Assembly: GCF_000812685.1 (NCBI RefSeq)
Contig: NZ_JWIF01000011.1
Coordinates: 23,275 to 87,274, forward strand
Direction: 5' to 3'
Source of the DNA: Halocynthiibacter namhaensis
Lineage (GTDB): Bacteria; Pseudomonadota; Alphaproteobacteria; Rhodobacterales; Rhodobacteraceae
DNA: 64,000 nt
Numbering within the stretch: the stretch's first letter is position 1; each line of letters begins with the position of its first letter. Positions 1 to 10,492 of this stretch are shown here, piece after piece. The notes below the pieces were generated by a model. It ran no database searches and was not told the origin of the DNA. It was given only the letters and a program-made list of their open reading frames with translations. Made by a program: the position numbers and the translations under genes.

Positions 1-1107
1 GGCAAAGCGGCTGACGCCATGAAGGGCAAGAAAGTTGCCGGGATCATTGGCGATCTTGTGTCAACTGATGCGGCCTTTTCGCTGAAACAACTGATTGAGG
101 GTCTTGGCGGTAAGGTTGAATGCCGCACCGACAGTGCGAAATTGCCGGATGACAACCGTTCTGGTTACGTTGGCACGGCCTCTATTGAAGACATTGATAC
201 CGCGACAGGGATCATGTTGATCGGCACCGATCCAAACATTGAAAGCCCGGTTTTGAACGCCCGTATCCGCAAAGCTTGGCTTGCTGGCGCGAAAATCGGT
301 GTTGTTGGGCCGAAGATTGATCTGTCCTATGAATATTTCCACATTGGCGATGATCGCGCCGCTTTGGCGAACCTCAATGAAGGTGAACATGCGGATGCGT
401 TGACGCGTGAAACTGTTGTGATCATCGGGCAGGGCGCTTTGCGCGAAGCCGACGGTGAAGCGGTGCTTTCCCAGGCGATGAAATTCGCTGAAACCACAGA
501 AAGCAAACTGATGGTCCTGCACACGGCAGCCGGCCGCGTTGGTGCGATGGATGTGGGTGCTGTGACTGAGGGCGGTCTTGAAGCCGCACTTGACGGTGCT
601 GAGGTGATCTACAACCTTGGGTCCGACGAAGTTGAGATTTCTAAGGGTGCTTTCGTGATCTATCAGGGCAGCCATGGTGATCGCGGTGCGCATCGTGCGG
701 ATGTGATCTTGCCGGGTGCTGCATATACTGAAGAAAGCGGCGTGTTTGTGAACACCGAAGGGCGTCCACAGCTTGCACAACGTGCGGGATTTGCGCCGGG
801 TGATGCGAAAGAAAACTGGGCGATTTTGCGCGCGCTGTCTGCTGAACTTGAGGCCACACAGCCTTGGGACAGTCTTGGTGGTTTGCGCACCCAGATGATC
901 GAAGCCGTGCCACATTTGGGCGCGATGGATGTGGTTCCTGAAAATGAATGGAAACGCGTTCCACTGCGTAAAATGGGCAAGGCGACATTTGTGAATGCGA
1001 TCACAGATTTCTACCTGACCAACCCAATTGCACGGTCCAGCCAGTTGATGGCGGAACTGTCCGCGAACGCAAAAGCGCGTCGTGAAACTGCGATGGCAGC
1101 TGAATAA
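1..1107 (+). CDS. nuoG: NADH-quinone oxidoreductase subunit G (NuoG), 5' truncated by window edge
   Basis: The reading frame is already open at base 1, so this is the C-terminal 368 residues of a larger protein; the first ATG at base 19 is internal. NuoG is the large iron-sulfur subunit of the peripheral arm of respiratory complex I. The part seen here corresponds to its molybdopterin-oxidoreductase-like domain, with a segment on a putative quinone-arm interface such as [20 protein letters not shown] near residue 260. The iron-sulfur cysteines lie in the missing N-terminal part. It is followed by nuoH-N on the same strand. Its TAA overlaps the next start by one base (TAATG), so it is in the same operon. 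The identity rests on family resemblance plus the gene order. Confidence 0.93.
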   Translation, partial: GKAADAMKGKKVAGIIGDLVSTDAAFSLKQLIEGLGGKVECRTDSAKLPDDNRSGYVGTASIEDIDTATGIMLIGTDPNIESPVLNARIRKAWLAGAKIGVVGPKIDLSYEYFHIGDDRAALANLNEGEHADALTRETVVIIGQGALREADGEAVLSQAMKFAETTESKLMVLHTAAGRVGAMDVGAVTEGGLEAALDGAEVIYNLGSDEVEISKGAFVIYQGSHGDRGAHRADVILPGAAYTEESGVFVNTEGRPQLAQRAGFAPGDAKENWAILRALSAELEATQPWDSLGGLRTQMIEAVPHLGAMDVVPENEWKRVPLRKMGKATFVNAITDFYLTNPIARSSQLMAELSANAKARRETAMAAE

Positions 1108-1571
1108 TGAACCTCACCCACCATATCACCGGATCCTCACCGCGAGGTATCCTGCGGGCAGGGGCGCTTATGGCGTCTGTGGCTGTGGGTCTGTTCGGAT
1201 GTGTGGCGGGTGCAGGAACGACTGACGTGACACATGATGGGCCTTTCAAGCCGGAATATCTTGGCATTGAAACCCACCTGCTGGATCGGGACTATGAAGG
1301 TGACGACTTGATCGCCTTTGACGTCAAAATGCGCGGTGCGCGTGGGCGAGCAGATGTTGCTGCCTATGCGGATTGTGCTGCGGCGCAATATGCTTTGATC
1401 CGTGGTTACGGATTTGCACGGCATTTACGCACGAATATTGAAATTGAGGCTGGCGTTTGGCAGGGGGATGCTGTTTACAGCATCTCAGCGGCGCTGCCAC
1501 GTGGATCCCGCACAATCGACGCTGAAGTCGTTCGTGCGAACTGCGTGGAAACTGACATACCGACGGTATAA
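1107..1571 (+). CDS. Putative lipoprotein encoded inside the nuo operon
   Basis: A 154-residue protein of unknown function between nuoG and nuoH. Its start codon overlaps the nuoG stop (TAATG) and nuoH begins 10 bases after its stop, so it is co-transcribed with complex I. The N-terminus has a basic stretch, then a hydrophobic segment (about residues 18-31) ending in LFGC, which reads as a signal peptide with a lipobox and lipidated Cys32. The rest has two further cysteines (near YADCAA and RANCVE) that could form a disulfide in the periplasm. Unidentified reading frames are known inside Rhodobacter nuo operons; whether this protein helps complex I assembly is inference. I do not recognise a named domain. 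Confidence 0.8.
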   Translation: MNLTHHITGSSPRGILRAGALMASVAVGLFGCVAGAGTTDVTHDGPFKPEYLGIETHLLDRDYEGDDLIAFDVKMRGARGRADVAAYADCAAAQYALIRGYGFARHLRTNIEIEAGVWQGDAVYSISAALPRGSRTIDAEVVRANCVETDIPTV

Positions 1572-1581
1572 GAGGCAACAG

Positions 1582-2622
1582 ATGGTCGAATTCTTCACCA
1601 CTACAAACCTGGGCATAACATTGCTGATCATTGGTCAGTGTCTGTTGGTGCTTGTTCCTATTCTGGTGGCCTTGGCCTTCCTGATGTACGCGGACCGTAA
1701 GGTCTGGGCGGCTGTGCAAATGCGCAAAGGTCCCAACATGGTTGGGGTTTTTGGTCTGCTGCAAAGTTTTGCGGATTTCCTGAAATACATCGTGAAAGAG
1801 GTCGTTGTACCCGCAGGGGCTGACAAAGCTGTCTTCTTCCTAGCCCCGATGACCACATTCGTTCTGGCGGTGATCGCCTGGGCCGTGATCCCCTTCAATG
1901 AAGGTTGGGTTCTGGCAGATTTGAACGTCGCGGTTCTGTATATCTTCGCGGTTTCCTCACTTGAGGTTTACGGCGTGATCATGGGCGGTTGGGCTTCGAA
2001 CTCGAAATACCCATTCTTGGGATCCCTTCGATCTGCCGCGCAGATGATTTCTTATGAAGTCTCGCTTGGCCTGATCATCATCGGTGTGATCATCTCATCC
2101 GGTTCCTTGAACTTCTCAGGTATCGTGGCGGCACAAGACGGCGCATATGGCATCTTCTCATGGTTCTGGCTGCCGCATTTCCCGATGGTCTTCCTGTTCT
2201 TCATCTCAGCCCTGGCTGAAACCAACCGTCCCCCATTTGACCTTCCCGAAGCGGAATCCGAATTGGTTGCGGGCTATCAGGTTGAATATTCATCCACGCC
2301 TTTCCTTCTGTTCATGATCGGTGAATTGATGGCGGTTGTGTTGATGTGTACCCTGACATCACTGCTGTTCTTTGGTGGCTGGTTGTCACCCATTCCGGGC
2401 CTGCCAGATGGCATCCTGTGGCTGATCCTGAAAATCATTTTCTTCTTCTTCATCTTCGCGATGGTGAAGGCAATCACACCGCGTTACCGTTACGACCAAC
2501 TGATGCGCATCGGTTGGAAAGTCTTCCTGCCAATGTCACTGGCTTGGGTTGTTTTGGTCGCGTTCTTTGCACAATACGGAGCCTTTGGCGGTGCTTATGC
2601 ACGCTGGGCAGTGGGGGGCTAA
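1582..2622 (+). CDS. nuoH: NADH-quinone oxidoreductase subunit H (NuoH)
   Basis: A 346-residue polytopic membrane subunit of complex I (ND1 homologue) that forms the quinone-entry region at the junction between the peripheral and membrane arms. The frame is open further upstream, but the ATG at 1582 sits behind an AGAGGC ribosome-binding site and gives the usual family length. Conserved segments seen are [10 protein letters not shown] in the first cytoplasmic loop and [20 protein letters not shown], the acidic loop typical of NuoH, within about eight membrane helices. It lies between the lipoprotein gene and nuoI (3-base gap). Confidence 0.97.
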   Translation: MVEFFTTTNLGITLLIIGQCLLVLVPILVALAFLMYADRKVWAAVQMRKGPNMVGVFGLLQSFADFLKYIVKEVVVPAGADKAVFFLAPMTTFVLAVIAWAVIPFNEGWVLADLNVAVLYIFAVSSLEVYGVIMGGWASNSKYPFLGSLRSAAQMISYEVSLGLIIIGVIISSGSLNFSGIVAAQDGAYGIFSWFWLPHFPMVFLFFISALAETNRPPFDLPEAESELVAGYQVEYSSTPFLLFMIGELMAVVLMCTLTSLLFFGGWLSPIPGLPDGILWLILKIIFFFFIFAMVKAITPRYRYDQLMRIGWKVFLPMSLAWVVLVAFFAQYGAFGGAYARWAVGG

Positions 2623-2625
2623 TCG

Positions 2626-3117
2626 ATGGCTATGGATTACACACGCGCGGCGAAATACTTTCTGCTGATGGATGTCATCAAGGGCTTTCAATTGGGTCTG
2701 AAATATTTCTTTGCCCCAAAAGCAACGCTGAACTACCCACAGGAAAAAGGGCCTCTTAGCCCACGTTTCCGCGGTGAACACGCGCTGCGCCGTTACCCAA
2801 ATGGCGAAGAACGTTGCATTGCTTGTAAACTGTGTGAAGCGGTTTGCCCGGCACAAGCGATCACCATTGACGCGGAACCCCGCGATGATGGTTCGCGCCG
2901 CACAACACGCTATGACCTTGATATGACGAAATGTATCTACTGCGGTTTCTGCCAAGAAGCCTGCCCCGTGGACGCGATCGTTGAAGGGCCAAACTTCGAA
3001 TTCTCAACCGAAACCCGCGAAGAGCTGTTCTATGATAAAGAAAAGCTTTTGGATAACGGTGCACGTTGGGAAGCGGAAATCGCACGCAATCTAGAAATGG
3101 ATGCGCCTTACCGATGA
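2626..3117 (+). CDS. nuoI: NADH-quinone oxidoreductase subunit I (NuoI), 2x[4Fe-4S] ferredoxin-like
   Basis: A 163-residue subunit that carries the two [4Fe-4S] clusters N6a and N6b and passes electrons toward cluster N2. Two classic motifs are visible: Cys64-Cys67-Cys70-Cys74 ([12 protein letters not shown]) and Cys103-Cys106-Cys109-Cys113 ([12 protein letters not shown]). Length and motif spacing are those of the alphaproteobacterial family. It starts three bases after nuoH and its stop overlaps the next gene by four bases (ATGA), so translation is probably coupled. Confidence 0.98.
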   Translation: MAMDYTRAAKYFLLMDVIKGFQLGLKYFFAPKATLNYPQEKGPLSPRFRGEHALRRYPNGEERCIACKLCEAVCPAQAITIDAEPRDDGSRRTTRYDLDMTKCIYCGFCQEACPVDAIVEGPNFEFSTETREELFYDKEKLLDNGARWEAEIARNLEMDAPYR

Positions 3118-3539
3118 GCAACCCAACAAACCCTTTTGCAGCGATGATGGAACAGGCCCAAGAACAGTTCGGGGAGATGGCGAAAGCCGTGAACCCGGCG
3201 CTTGAGACCTTCGCAGCGGACGGGTTTGAAAAGCTGATCCCAACCATGCCAGCAGATTGGATGGAAGGGATGTTCGGCAAGGGCCTGTCGGAAGATGGCC
3301 TGGACGCGAAGACAAAATTATTGCTGACCTTGGCGGGTTTGACTTGCCAGGGCGCACAGGCGGAAGCGCCGTTTAAACTGACGGTGCGTCACGCACATGT
3401 TGCCGGGGCCACGCCCCAAGAAATTTCAGAGACCATCGCAATGATGGGAATGTTTGCAGGTCTGCCCGCGTCTACACGCGCCGCAAAATTTGCACAGGAT
3501 GCGCTGGCTGACAGCGAGAAAAAGGAGACAGGCGAATGA
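3114..3539 (+). CDS. Carboxymuconolactone decarboxylase-like protein in the nuo operon
   Basis: A 141-residue protein linked by ATGA overlaps to both nuoI and nuoJ, so the start at 3114 is preferred over earlier in-frame codons. The C-terminal half resembles the AhpD/carboxymuconolactone decarboxylase fold: a helical stretch [10 protein letters not shown] followed by [20 protein letters not shown]. The CxxC redox pair of AhpD peroxidases is absent; one Cys and the histidines of the RHAH region remain. The N-terminal 50 residues are Met- and Ala-rich and could be an added helix. Its role is unknown; the tight coupling suggests production in step with complex I. It could instead be a phasin-like or assembly protein, since the fold call is by motif only. 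Confidence 0.75.
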   Translation: MSNPTNPFAAMMEQAQEQFGEMAKAVNPALETFAADGFEKLIPTMPADWMEGMFGKGLSEDGLDAKTKLLLTLAGLTCQGAQAEAPFKLTVRHAHVAGATPQEISETIAMMGMFAGLPASTRAAKFAQDALADSEKKETGE

Positions 3540-4150
3540 CAGTCGCTGATTTCGCATTTTATCTTTTTGCCCTCACAACTGTGGTTGCTGGGTTCCTCAC
3601 GGTGATCAGCCGCAACCCGGTGCACTCAGTCTTGTGGTTGATCCTATCGTTCCTATCGGCGGCGGGCCTGTTCGTGCTTTTGGGCGCGGAATTTGTCGCG
3701 ATGCTGTTGATCATCGTCTATGTGGGCGCGGTCGCGGTTCTGTTCCTATTCGTTGTGATGATGTTGGACGTGGATTTTGCCGAACTCAAAAGCGGCATGG
3801 CGAAATATATGCCCGTTGCCCTGTTGATTGGCATCGTGATCCTGATGGAATTGGCCATGGTATTTGGCACGTGGCAAGTCGCAGAAGAAGCGCAAAGCCT
3901 GCGCCAAGCCGTGACACCAGCGATTGGCGACATTCACAACACCCAAGCTTTGGGTCTGCTGATTTATGATGACTATATCTACCTGTTCCAAGCCTCAGGC
4001 CTGATCCTGCTGACCGCAATGATCGGCGCGATTGTTCTGACACTGCGTCACCGCACCAACGTCAAACGTCAAAACGTGATGGAACAAATGCACCGCGATC
4101 CAGCCAAAGCAATGGAGCTGATCGACGTGAAACCGGGGCAGGGGCTGTAA
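3536..4150 (+). CDS. nuoJ: NADH-quinone oxidoreductase subunit J (NuoJ)
   Basis: A 204-residue membrane subunit of complex I (ND6 homologue). It begins with the family signature of an early helix and [20 protein letters not shown], followed by [17 protein letters not shown], the third helix with its pi-bulge. About five membrane helices are predicted, with a hydrophilic C-terminal tail ([19 protein letters not shown]). The start overlaps the preceding stop (ATGA). A GTG codon for a small membrane peptide follows directly after its TAA. Confidence 0.97.
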   Translation: MTVADFAFYLFALTTVVAGFLTVISRNPVHSVLWLILSFLSAAGLFVLLGAEFVAMLLIIVYVGAVAVLFLFVVMMLDVDFAELKSGMAKYMPVALLIGIVILMELAMVFGTWQVAEEAQSLRQAVTPAIGDIHNTQALGLLIYDDYIYLFQASGLILLTAMIGAIVLTLRHRTNVKRQNVMEQMHRDPAKAMELIDVKPGQGL

Positions 4151-4261
4151 GTGAACAGCTGGCTGATCATCGGGATTGCGATGATTGCTTTTGGAATAAC
4201 TCTGCGCGTCATGCTGGCGCGTGGTGATAAGAATAAAAAGAACGAAGAGAAGAAGGACTAA
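4151..4261 (+). CDS. 36-residue single-pass membrane peptide between nuoJ and nuoK
   Basis: A short frame that starts with GTG immediately after the nuoJ stop and ends with TAA seven bases before the nuoK ATG. AGGGG in the last nuoJ codons is suitably placed as a ribosome-binding site. The product would have one hydrophobic helix (about residues 3-22, [19 protein letters not shown]), then Arg-Gly and a highly charged tail ([11 protein letters not shown]). It fills the gap between two complex I genes exactly, which argues for a real gene. No function is known to me; it could be an accessory or assembly peptide of the membrane arm. The alternative is an untranslated spacer. Confidence 0.6.
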   Translation: MNSWLIIGIAMIAFGITLRVMLARGDKNKKNEEKKD

Positions 4262-4268
4262 GGGAAAA

Positions 4269-4574
4269 ATGGTCGGACTTGAACATTACCTAGGCGTAGC
4301 GGCGGCTTTGTTCGTCATTGGCATCTTCGGGCTTTTTCTGAACCGTAAGAACGTCATCATTCTGTTGATGTCGATCGAATTGATGCTTCTGGCGGTGAAT
4401 ATCAATCTTGTGGCGTTCTCATCCTACAGCGGCGATCTCGTCGGGCAGGTGTTTACGCTTTTCGTGCTGACAGTGGCCGCAGCGGAGGCCGCGATTGGCC
4501 TTGCGATCCTTGTTTGCTTCTTCCGCAACCGTGGCACGATCGCGGTTGAAGACGTCAATGTAATGAAAGGGTAA
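4269..4574 (+). CDS. nuoK: NADH-quinone oxidoreductase subunit K (NuoK)
   Basis: A 101-residue, three-helix proton-channel subunit of complex I (ND4L homologue). The start at 4269 follows a TAAGGGA ribosome-binding site. An earlier in-frame GTG at 4221 would add 16 basic residues that overlap the small upstream peptide gene and is less likely. Membrane glutamates typical of NuoK are present in [11 protein letters not shown] and [11 protein letters not shown], the residues thought to take part in proton transfer. The length equals that of most bacterial NuoK. nuoL follows after six bases. Confidence 0.97.
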   Translation: MVGLEHYLGVAAALFVIGIFGLFLNRKNVIILLMSIELMLLAVNINLVAFSSYSGDLVGQVFTLFVLTVAAAEAAIGLAILVCFFRNRGTIAVEDVNVMKG

Positions 4575-4580
4575 GGGGAC

Positions 4581-6728
4581 ATGGAAAAAATCATCCTCTT
4601 TGCCCCGCTTGTGGGGGCGCTGATCGGCGGTTTCGGCTGGCGGATTATCGGTGAAAAAGGCGCACAGCTTGTCACCACAGGCCTGCTGTTTCTTGCAGCA
4701 CTTCTATCTTGGGTCGTGTTCCTTGGTTTTGACGGCGAAACCCGCCTGATCGAACTGGGAACATGGATCCAGTCCGGCACATTGGACACAAATTGGGCCA
4801 TTCGTTTGGACCGTTTGACCGCGATTATGTTGGTTGTTGTGACCACGGTATCATCCTTGGTTCACCTGTATTCATGGGGCTACATGGCCCATGACGTGAA
4901 CTTTGATGAAGCCAAGGGTGAAAACTACCGCGCGCGGTTCTTTGCATATCTCAGCTTCTTTACCTTCACCATGTTGATGCTGGTGACCTCAAACAACCTG
5001 GTTCAAATGTTCTTTGGCTGGGAAGGTGTGGGCGTTGCGTCTTACCTGTTGATTGGCTTCTATTATAAGAAACCAACCGCAAACGCGGCGGCGATGAAAG
5101 CTTTCGTTGTGAACCGGGTCGGTGACTTTGGCTTCGCACTTGGGATCTTTGGCCTGTTTTACATGACGGGCAGCATCAAGCTTGATGACATCTTTGTGGC
5201 TGCACCGGATCTGGCGCATCAGAACATCAGCTTCCTTTGGACGCAATGGAACGCGGCGAACCTGCTGGCCTTCCTCTTGTTCATCGGGGCGATGGGTAAA
5301 TCTGCGCAATTGTTCCTGCACACTTGGTTGCCTGACGCGATGGAAGGCCCGACACCCGTGTCAGCCCTGATCCACGCGGCGACCATGGTAACGGCAGGCG
5401 TTTACTTGATGTGTCGCATGTCGCCACTGATGGAATTCGCACCAGAAGCCACAACAATCATCGTCTACATCGGTGCCACGACTGCGTTTTTCGCGGCGAC
5501 CGTTGGCCTTGTGCAAACCGACATCAAACGCGTCATCGCATATTCCACCTGTTCGCAGCTGGGCTATATGTTTGTGGCCGTGGGTGTTGGCGCTTATTCA
5601 GCGGCGATGTTCCACCTGTTCACGCACGCGTTCTTCAAAGCGATGTTGTTCCTTGGGGCAGGGTCCGTCATTCACGCAATGCACCATGAACAAGACATGA
5701 ATAATTACGGTGATCTACGCAAAAAGATCCCAGTGACTTATTGGGCCATGATGATCGGTACCCTTGCGATCACGGGTGTTGGTATCCCACTGACAACCAT
5801 CGGTTTTGCGGGCTTCTTGTCTAAAGACGCGATCATTGAAAGCGCTTGGGGTGCACATACTGCCGCGGGTGGTTTTGGTTTCTGGATGCTGGTGATTGCC
5901 GCCTTTATGACGTCTTTCTACTCATGGCGTCTGATGTTTATGACCTTCTTTGGCAAGGCGCGCGGTGACGCGCATACCCATGATCACGCACATGAAAGCC
6001 CAATGGTTATGTTGGTGCCGCTTGGTGTGCTGGCAATGGGTGCGGTGTTTGCCGGTATGCTTTGGTTGTCGCCGTTCTTTGGCGATCATGATGCAGTGAA
6101 CAAATTCTACGGTGTGCCAACACATGAAGTCGCAGTGGCAGAAGATGGCCACGGCGATACACAAGCGGATGATCACGGCACCACAACTGTTGAAGCGGAC
6201 GCTGGTCATGCTGAGGTTGTTGTCGCGGATGCCCATGCTGATGCAGCTGAAGAACATGCGGCCGGTTGGACCCCAGGTTCAGGTGCGGTTTACACCCACC
6301 CAGACAATCACGTGATGGATAACGCACACCACGCCCCGAAATGGGTTAAGGTTTCGCCATTCATTGCGATGCTGGCGGGTCTGCTGTTGGCGCTTTGGAT
6401 GTATATCTGGAACCCAACTTTGCCAGGTCGTTTGGCCAAGGCACAGCCACATGCTTATCAGTTCCTGCTGAACAAATGGTACTTCGATGAGATCTTTGAT
6501 TTCCTATTCGTCAAACCGTCGCAGGCGCTGGGTCGTTTCCTTTGGAAACGTGGCGATCAGCAAACGATTGATGGTGCGCTGAATGGTGTTGCCATGGGGA
6601 TTATCCCATTCTTCACACGGCTCGCGGGTCGCGCGCAGTCCGGCTTTATCTTTACTTATGCCTTCTGGATGGTCATCGGCGTTCTGGTTCTGATGACATG
6701 GCTTACGATCAGCGGAGGGGCTGAATAA
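4581..6728 (+). CDS. nuoL: NADH-quinone oxidoreductase subunit L (NuoL) with a His-rich loop
   Basis: A 715-residue antiporter-like proton-pumping subunit (ND5 homologue) at the distal end of complex I. Family motifs are visible: [39 protein letters not shown] and the conserved lysine and histidines of the proton half-channels. The C-terminal lateral helix region and a final helix are present. It is about 100 residues longer than E. coli NuoL. Much of the excess lies in a histidine- and aspartate-rich hydrophilic stretch at roughly residues 464-471 (HTHDHAHE) and 511-590. Start ATG follows GTAAGGGGAC. nuoM starts two bases after the stop. Confidence 0.97.
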   Translation: MEKIILFAPLVGALIGGFGWRIIGEKGAQLVTTGLLFLAALLSWVVFLGFDGETRLIELGTWIQSGTLDTNWAIRLDRLTAIMLVVVTTVSSLVHLYSWGYMAHDVNFDEAKGENYRARFFAYLSFFTFTMLMLVTSNNLVQMFFGWEGVGVASYLLIGFYYKKPTANAAAMKAFVVNRVGDFGFALGIFGLFYMTGSIKLDDIFVAAPDLAHQNISFLWTQWNAANLLAFLLFIGAMGKSAQLFLHTWLPDAMEGPTPVSALIHAATMVTAGVYLMCRMSPLMEFAPEATTIIVYIGATTAFFAATVGLVQTDIKRVIAYSTCSQLGYMFVAVGVGAYSAAMFHLFTHAFFKAMLFLGAGSVIHAMHHEQDMNNYGDLRKKIPVTYWAMMIGTLAITGVGIPLTTIGFAGFLSKDAIIESAWGAHTAAGGFGFWMLVIAAFMTSFYSWRLMFMTFFGKARGDAHTHDHAHESPMVMLVPLGVLAMGAVFAGMLWLSPFFGDHDAVNKFYGVPTHEVAVAEDGHGDTQADDHGTTTVEADAGHAEVVVADAHADAAEEHAAGWTPGSGAVYTHPDNHVMDNAHHAPKWVKVSPFIAMLAGLLLALWMYIWNPTLPGRLAKAQPHAYQFLLNKWYFDEIFDFLFVKPSQALGRFLWKRGDQQTIDGALNGVAMGIIPFFTRLAGRAQSGFIFTYAFWMVIGVLVLMTWLTISGGAE

Positions 6729-6729
6729 C

Positions 6730-8277
6730 ATGGAAAACCTTCTTTCCATCGTCACATTTATTCCACTGCTTGCAGCATTGATCCTTGCAGTATTCCTGCG
6801 CGGTGATGATGCGGCAGCACAGAAAAATGCTAAGATGCTTGCGTTGATTGCAACCAGTGCAACCTTCCTTCTGTCGATCTTCATTCTGACCGGCTTTGAC
6901 CCTGCCAACACGGGCTTTCAGTTCGTTGAGGAAAAAGAATGGATCATGGGCCTGAAATATAAGATGGGCGTTGACGGGATTTCGATCCTGTTTGTGATGC
7001 TCACCACATTCCTGATGCCGATTGTGATCCTATCCTGTTGGACCGTTACGGACCGCGTCAAGGATTACATGATCGCATTCCTGCTGCTTGAAACCCTGAT
7101 GTTGGGTGTGTTCATGGCGCTGGACCTTGTGTTGTTCTACGTCTTCTTTGAAGCGGGCTTGATCCCAATGTTCCTGATCATCGGGATTTGGGGCGGGGCA
7201 AACCGTATTTATGCGGCGTTCAAGTTCTTCCTATACACTTTCATCGGATCCGTTTTGATGTTGGTTGCGATGATCGCGATGTTCTTGGATGCGGGCACAA
7301 CCGACATTCCAACATTGTTGACGCATACATTTGACACCGGCAGCTTCAGCCTTTTGGGCATGCAAGTCGTTGGCGGCATGCAGACCCTGATGTTCTTGGC
7401 CTTCTTCGCAAGTTTCGCGGTAAAAATGCCAATGTGGCCTGTGCACACATGGCTTCCTGACGCCCACGTTCAAGCGCCAACGGCCGGGTCTGTGATCCTG
7501 GCGGCGGTTCTTTTGAAAATGGGTGGCTATGGCTTCCTGCGTTTCTCACTGCCGATGTTCCCGGTTGCATCTGACCTTTTGGCACCGATGGTGTTCTGGT
7601 TGTCCGCGATTGCGATTGTCTACACGTCGCTTGTGGCGCTTGTGCAAGAAGACATGAAAAAACTGATCGCTTATTCATCCGTGGCCCACATGGGTTACGT
7701 GACCATGGGGATCTTTACGGCGAACCAGCAAGGTATTGATGGTGCGATTTTCCAGATGATCAGCCACGGGTTTATCTCGGGTGCGTTGTTCCTATGTGTG
7801 GGCGTGATCTATGATCGCATGCACACACGCGAAATCAGCGCTTATGGTGGTCTTGTGAACCGCATGCCGGCTTACGCTTTGATCTTCATGTTCTTCACCA
7901 TGGCGAACGTTGGCCTGCCGGGCACCTCTGGTTTTGTCGGCGAATTCTTGGTCTTGATGGGCATCTTCCAGGTCAACACTTGGGTCGCAATGTTCGCGAC
8001 ATCCGGTGTGATCTTGTCGGCGGCTTATGCGCTCTATCTCTATCGCCGTGTGGTGATGGGCGAGCTGATCAAAGAAGCATTGGCAACAATTTCCGACATC
8101 ACACCACGCGAGAAGATCATCTTCGCGCCGCTGGTTGTCATGACAATCTTACTGGGTGTTGCGCCTTGGTTGGTCACCGATATCATCGGGCCATCTGTGG
8201 AAGCACTTGTACATAACTATCACGAAGCCGTCCCTGCCGTCATGGCAGAGGTCGCGGCTCCGGCAGCATCGCATTAA
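6730..8277 (+). CDS. nuoM: NADH-quinone oxidoreductase subunit M (NuoM)
   Basis: A 515-residue antiporter-like proton-pumping subunit (ND4 homologue). Visible signatures are [19 protein letters not shown], with the essential helix-5 glutamate, and [20 protein letters not shown], the broken-helix region, then [18 protein letters not shown]. About 14 membrane helices are predicted. It lies in tight register with nuoL and nuoN (gaps of 1 and 12 bases). Length is normal for the family. Confidence 0.98.
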   Translation: MENLLSIVTFIPLLAALILAVFLRGDDAAAQKNAKMLALIATSATFLLSIFILTGFDPANTGFQFVEEKEWIMGLKYKMGVDGISILFVMLTTFLMPIVILSCWTVTDRVKDYMIAFLLLETLMLGVFMALDLVLFYVFFEAGLIPMFLIIGIWGGANRIYAAFKFFLYTFIGSVLMLVAMIAMFLDAGTTDIPTLLTHTFDTGSFSLLGMQVVGGMQTLMFLAFFASFAVKMPMWPVHTWLPDAHVQAPTAGSVILAAVLLKMGGYGFLRFSLPMFPVASDLLAPMVFWLSAIAIVYTSLVALVQEDMKKLIAYSSVAHMGYVTMGIFTANQQGIDGAIFQMISHGFISGALFLCVGVIYDRMHTREISAYGGLVNRMPAYALIFMFFTMANVGLPGTSGFVGEFLVLMGIFQVNTWVAMFATSGVILSAAYALYLYRRVVMGELIKEALATISDITPREKIIFAPLVVMTILLGVAPWLVTDIIGPSVEALVHNYHEAVPAVMAEVAAPAASH

Positions 8278-8289
8278 GGGACCTGTACT

Positions 8290-9732
8290 ATGATTTCTCA
8301 GGATATTTCAGTTGTATTGCCGGAAATCGTCTTGGCGGTTTACGCGATGGCGGCGCTTATGGTCGGGGTTTACACCAGCAAGGATAAACTTGCGGGCGTG
8401 ATCCTTTGGGCAACGGCGGCAATGTTCACAATTGTCGGTCTTTGGATCGCTTTTGCGGGGCCGGGCACACAGACCGCGTTTAACGGCATGTTCAATGACG
8501 ACGCTTTCGCACGTTTCGCCAAAGTGGTGATCTTGCTGTCCGCAGCAGCCGTGCTGGTCATGGGCCAGGATTACATGGAAAAGCGTGATTTGCTGCGCTT
8601 TGAGTACCCGATCCTGATCACGCTGGCGGTTGTTGGCATGATGATGATGGTGTCCGCAGGCGATTTGATGGCGCTGTATGTGGGCTTGGAACTGCAATCA
8701 CTTGCGCTTTATGTGGTTGCCTCGCTGCACCGCGATTCAGTGCGTTCCACTGAGGCGGGCTTGAAATATTTCGTGCTTGGCGCCCTGTCTTCTGGTCTGC
8801 TGCTGTATGGCGCATCGCTGACATATGGTTTCGCTGGTACCACGCAATTCGCAGGCATCATGTCGACAATGCATGGTGGCCACGCAAGCCTTGGCTTGCT
8901 GTTTGGCATGGTGTTCATCGCATCCGGCCTTGCGTTCAAAGTCTCTGCTGCACCGTTCCACATGTGGACACCGGATGTTTATGAGGGCTCACCCACACCT
9001 GTGACGGCCTTCTTTGCAACCGCACCAAAAGTTGCGGCCATGGGTCTGTTTGCCCGCGTGCTGCATGACGCATTTGGCGGCGTAACTGCGGACTGGAGCC
9101 AGATCATCGCGCTTTTGTCCGTTGTATCCATGTTCCTTGGCGCAATCGCTGCGATTGGTCAGAAAAACATCAAACGCCTGATGGCCTATTCATCCATCGC
9201 GCATATGGGCTTTGCCTTGATGGGGCTTGCGTCTGGTACTGTCTTTGGCGTGCAAGCCATGCTGGTGTATATCGCGATCTATGTGACCATGAACATCGGC
9301 ACATTTGCCTTCATCCTGTCGCTTGAGAAAGACGGCAAGGCTGTGACTGATATTTCCGCGCTGAACCAATACGCCAAGGCCGAGCCTTTGCGCGCATTGG
9401 CGATGCTGGTTCTGCTGTTCAGCCTCGCGGGTGTTCCGCCGATGCTTGGTTTCTTTGGCAAGTTCTATGTGCTGCAAGCGGCCGTGAACGCGGGCATGTC
9501 TTGGCTGGCGGTTGCTGGTGTGATTGCTTCGGTTATCGGTGCGTTCTATTACCTGCGCATCGTGTATTTCATGTACTTCGGTGAGGAAAATGACGACGCG
9601 CTGGATGGTGGCATTTCACCGGTTTTGACAGCGGGTCTGATGGCATCTGCCGTGATCATGTTGGTTGGTATCGTGAACCTGTTTGGCGTTGAACCCCTCG
9701 CAGCAGCAGCGGCACAAGCCCTTGTCAACTAA
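8290..9732 (+). CDS. nuoN: NADH-quinone oxidoreductase subunit N (NuoN)
   Basis: A 480-residue antiporter-like proton-pumping subunit (ND2 homologue) and the last canonical gene of the complex I operon. Motifs include [39 protein letters not shown] and [20 protein letters not shown]. About 14 membrane helices are predicted. The ATG at 8290 is preceded by AAGGGACC. The 3' end overlaps the start of birA by about 11 bases, so the operon continues beyond complex I. Confidence 0.98.
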   Translation: MISQDISVVLPEIVLAVYAMAALMVGVYTSKDKLAGVILWATAAMFTIVGLWIAFAGPGTQTAFNGMFNDDAFARFAKVVILLSAAAVLVMGQDYMEKRDLLRFEYPILITLAVVGMMMMVSAGDLMALYVGLELQSLALYVVASLHRDSVRSTEAGLKYFVLGALSSGLLLYGASLTYGFAGTTQFAGIMSTMHGGHASLGLLFGMVFIASGLAFKVSAAPFHMWTPDVYEGSPTPVTAFFATAPKVAAMGLFARVLHDAFGGVTADWSQIIALLSVVSMFLGAIAAIGQKNIKRLMAYSSIAHMGFALMGLASGTVFGVQAMLVYIAIYVTMNIGTFAFILSLEKDGKAVTDISALNQYAKAEPLRALAMLVLLFSLAGVPPMLGFFGKFYVLQAAVNAGMSWLAVAGVIASVIGAFYYLRIVYFMYFGEENDDALDGGISPVLTAGLMASAVIMLVGIVNLFGVEPLAAAAAQALVN

Positions 9733-10477
9733 ATGGCCTGAAGGGGTAGGGCGTATTGTCCTCCCCTCTGTCGACAGTACAAATGCTGAAGCAATTCGTC
9801 AGGCCCCGACACTTTCGGGGCCGACGTGGATTCTGGGGTTAGAGCAAACCAAAGGCCGCGCGCGCCGTGGTCGGGGCTGGGTTGACCCGAAAGGGAATTT
9901 TTCCGCCACTTTGGCGCTGCGCCCAGACGGCAAGCCCGGTGATGTGGCGCTTTACAGTTTTGTTGCTGCTTTGGCGCTTTATGACGCCTGTGTTGCCGCC
10001 ACGGGGCGTGCGGATGCTTTCGCGTTGAAATGGCCCAATGATGTGCTTTTGAACGGTGGCAAGCTTGCGGGCATCCTGTTGGAAAGTGCTGGGATCGCGG
10101 GGCAATCTGGTTTGATGCATCTTGCGGTTGGGATCGGCGTGAACCTTGCGGATGTGCCACTTGTGGATGGGCTTGAGAAGCGCGCTGTGCGTCCAGTCAG
10201 CCTGCAGGAAGCTGGGGCGCATATGGCGCCAGAAACCTTCCTTGATCTGCTGGCCCCGGCTTTTGCACAATGGGAACACCGGTTGAAAACCTATGGGTTT
10301 GGCCCGCTGCGCGAAGGCTTTCTTGCCCGCGCTGCCCGGCTTGGCGATGTGATCACTGCCCGCACCGGCACCGCCGAGATCACCGGCACATTTGAGACAA
10401 TTGACGAGGCGGGAAGCCTTGTTCTGAAAACCACGGCTGGGCGTCAAGTGATTGCCGCCGCCGATATTTTCTTCTGA
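9722..10477 (+). CDS. birA: Biotin--[acetyl-CoA-carboxylase] ligase (BirA, no repressor domain)
   Basis: Attaches biotin to the carrier protein of biotin-dependent carboxylases. The catalytic domain is recognisable from SVDSTNAEA near the start, [16 protein letters not shown] (the biotinyl-AMP-binding loop), [19 protein letters not shown] and a C-terminal SH3-like part. There is no N-terminal DNA-binding domain, so it is a ligase only. No ATG exists near the 5' end. I chose TTG 9722, which gives 251 residues and overlaps nuoN by 11 bases; TTG 9683 is the alternative and would add 13 residues. Coupling to nuoN translation is likely. The order nuoN-birA-coaX-rnj is common in this order of bacteria. 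Confidence 0.9.
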   Translation: MSTKWPEGVGRIVLPSVDSTNAEAIRQAPTLSGPTWILGLEQTKGRARRGRGWVDPKGNFSATLALRPDGKPGDVALYSFVAALALYDACVAATGRADAFALKWPNDVLLNGGKLAGILLESAGIAGQSGLMHLAVGIGVNLADVPLVDGLEKRAVRPVSLQEAGAHMAPETFLDLLAPAFAQWEHRLKTYGFGPLREGFLARAARLGDVITARTGTAEITGTFETIDEAGSLVLKTTAGRQVIAAADIFF

Positions 10478-10492
10478 GGGGGAGGGGGCACG

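Noticed and set aside
61..915. 284-codon frame on the - strand opposite nuoG
   Set aside because: It is antisense to a well-conserved gene, has a long run of His/Arg-rich codons without family resemblance, and has no ribosome-binding site.
9683..9721. TTG 9683 as start of birA
   Set aside because: It would overlap nuoN by 50 bases and add a Gln/His-rich piece not seen in the family; TTG 9722 fits better, though neither has a strong ribosome-binding site.
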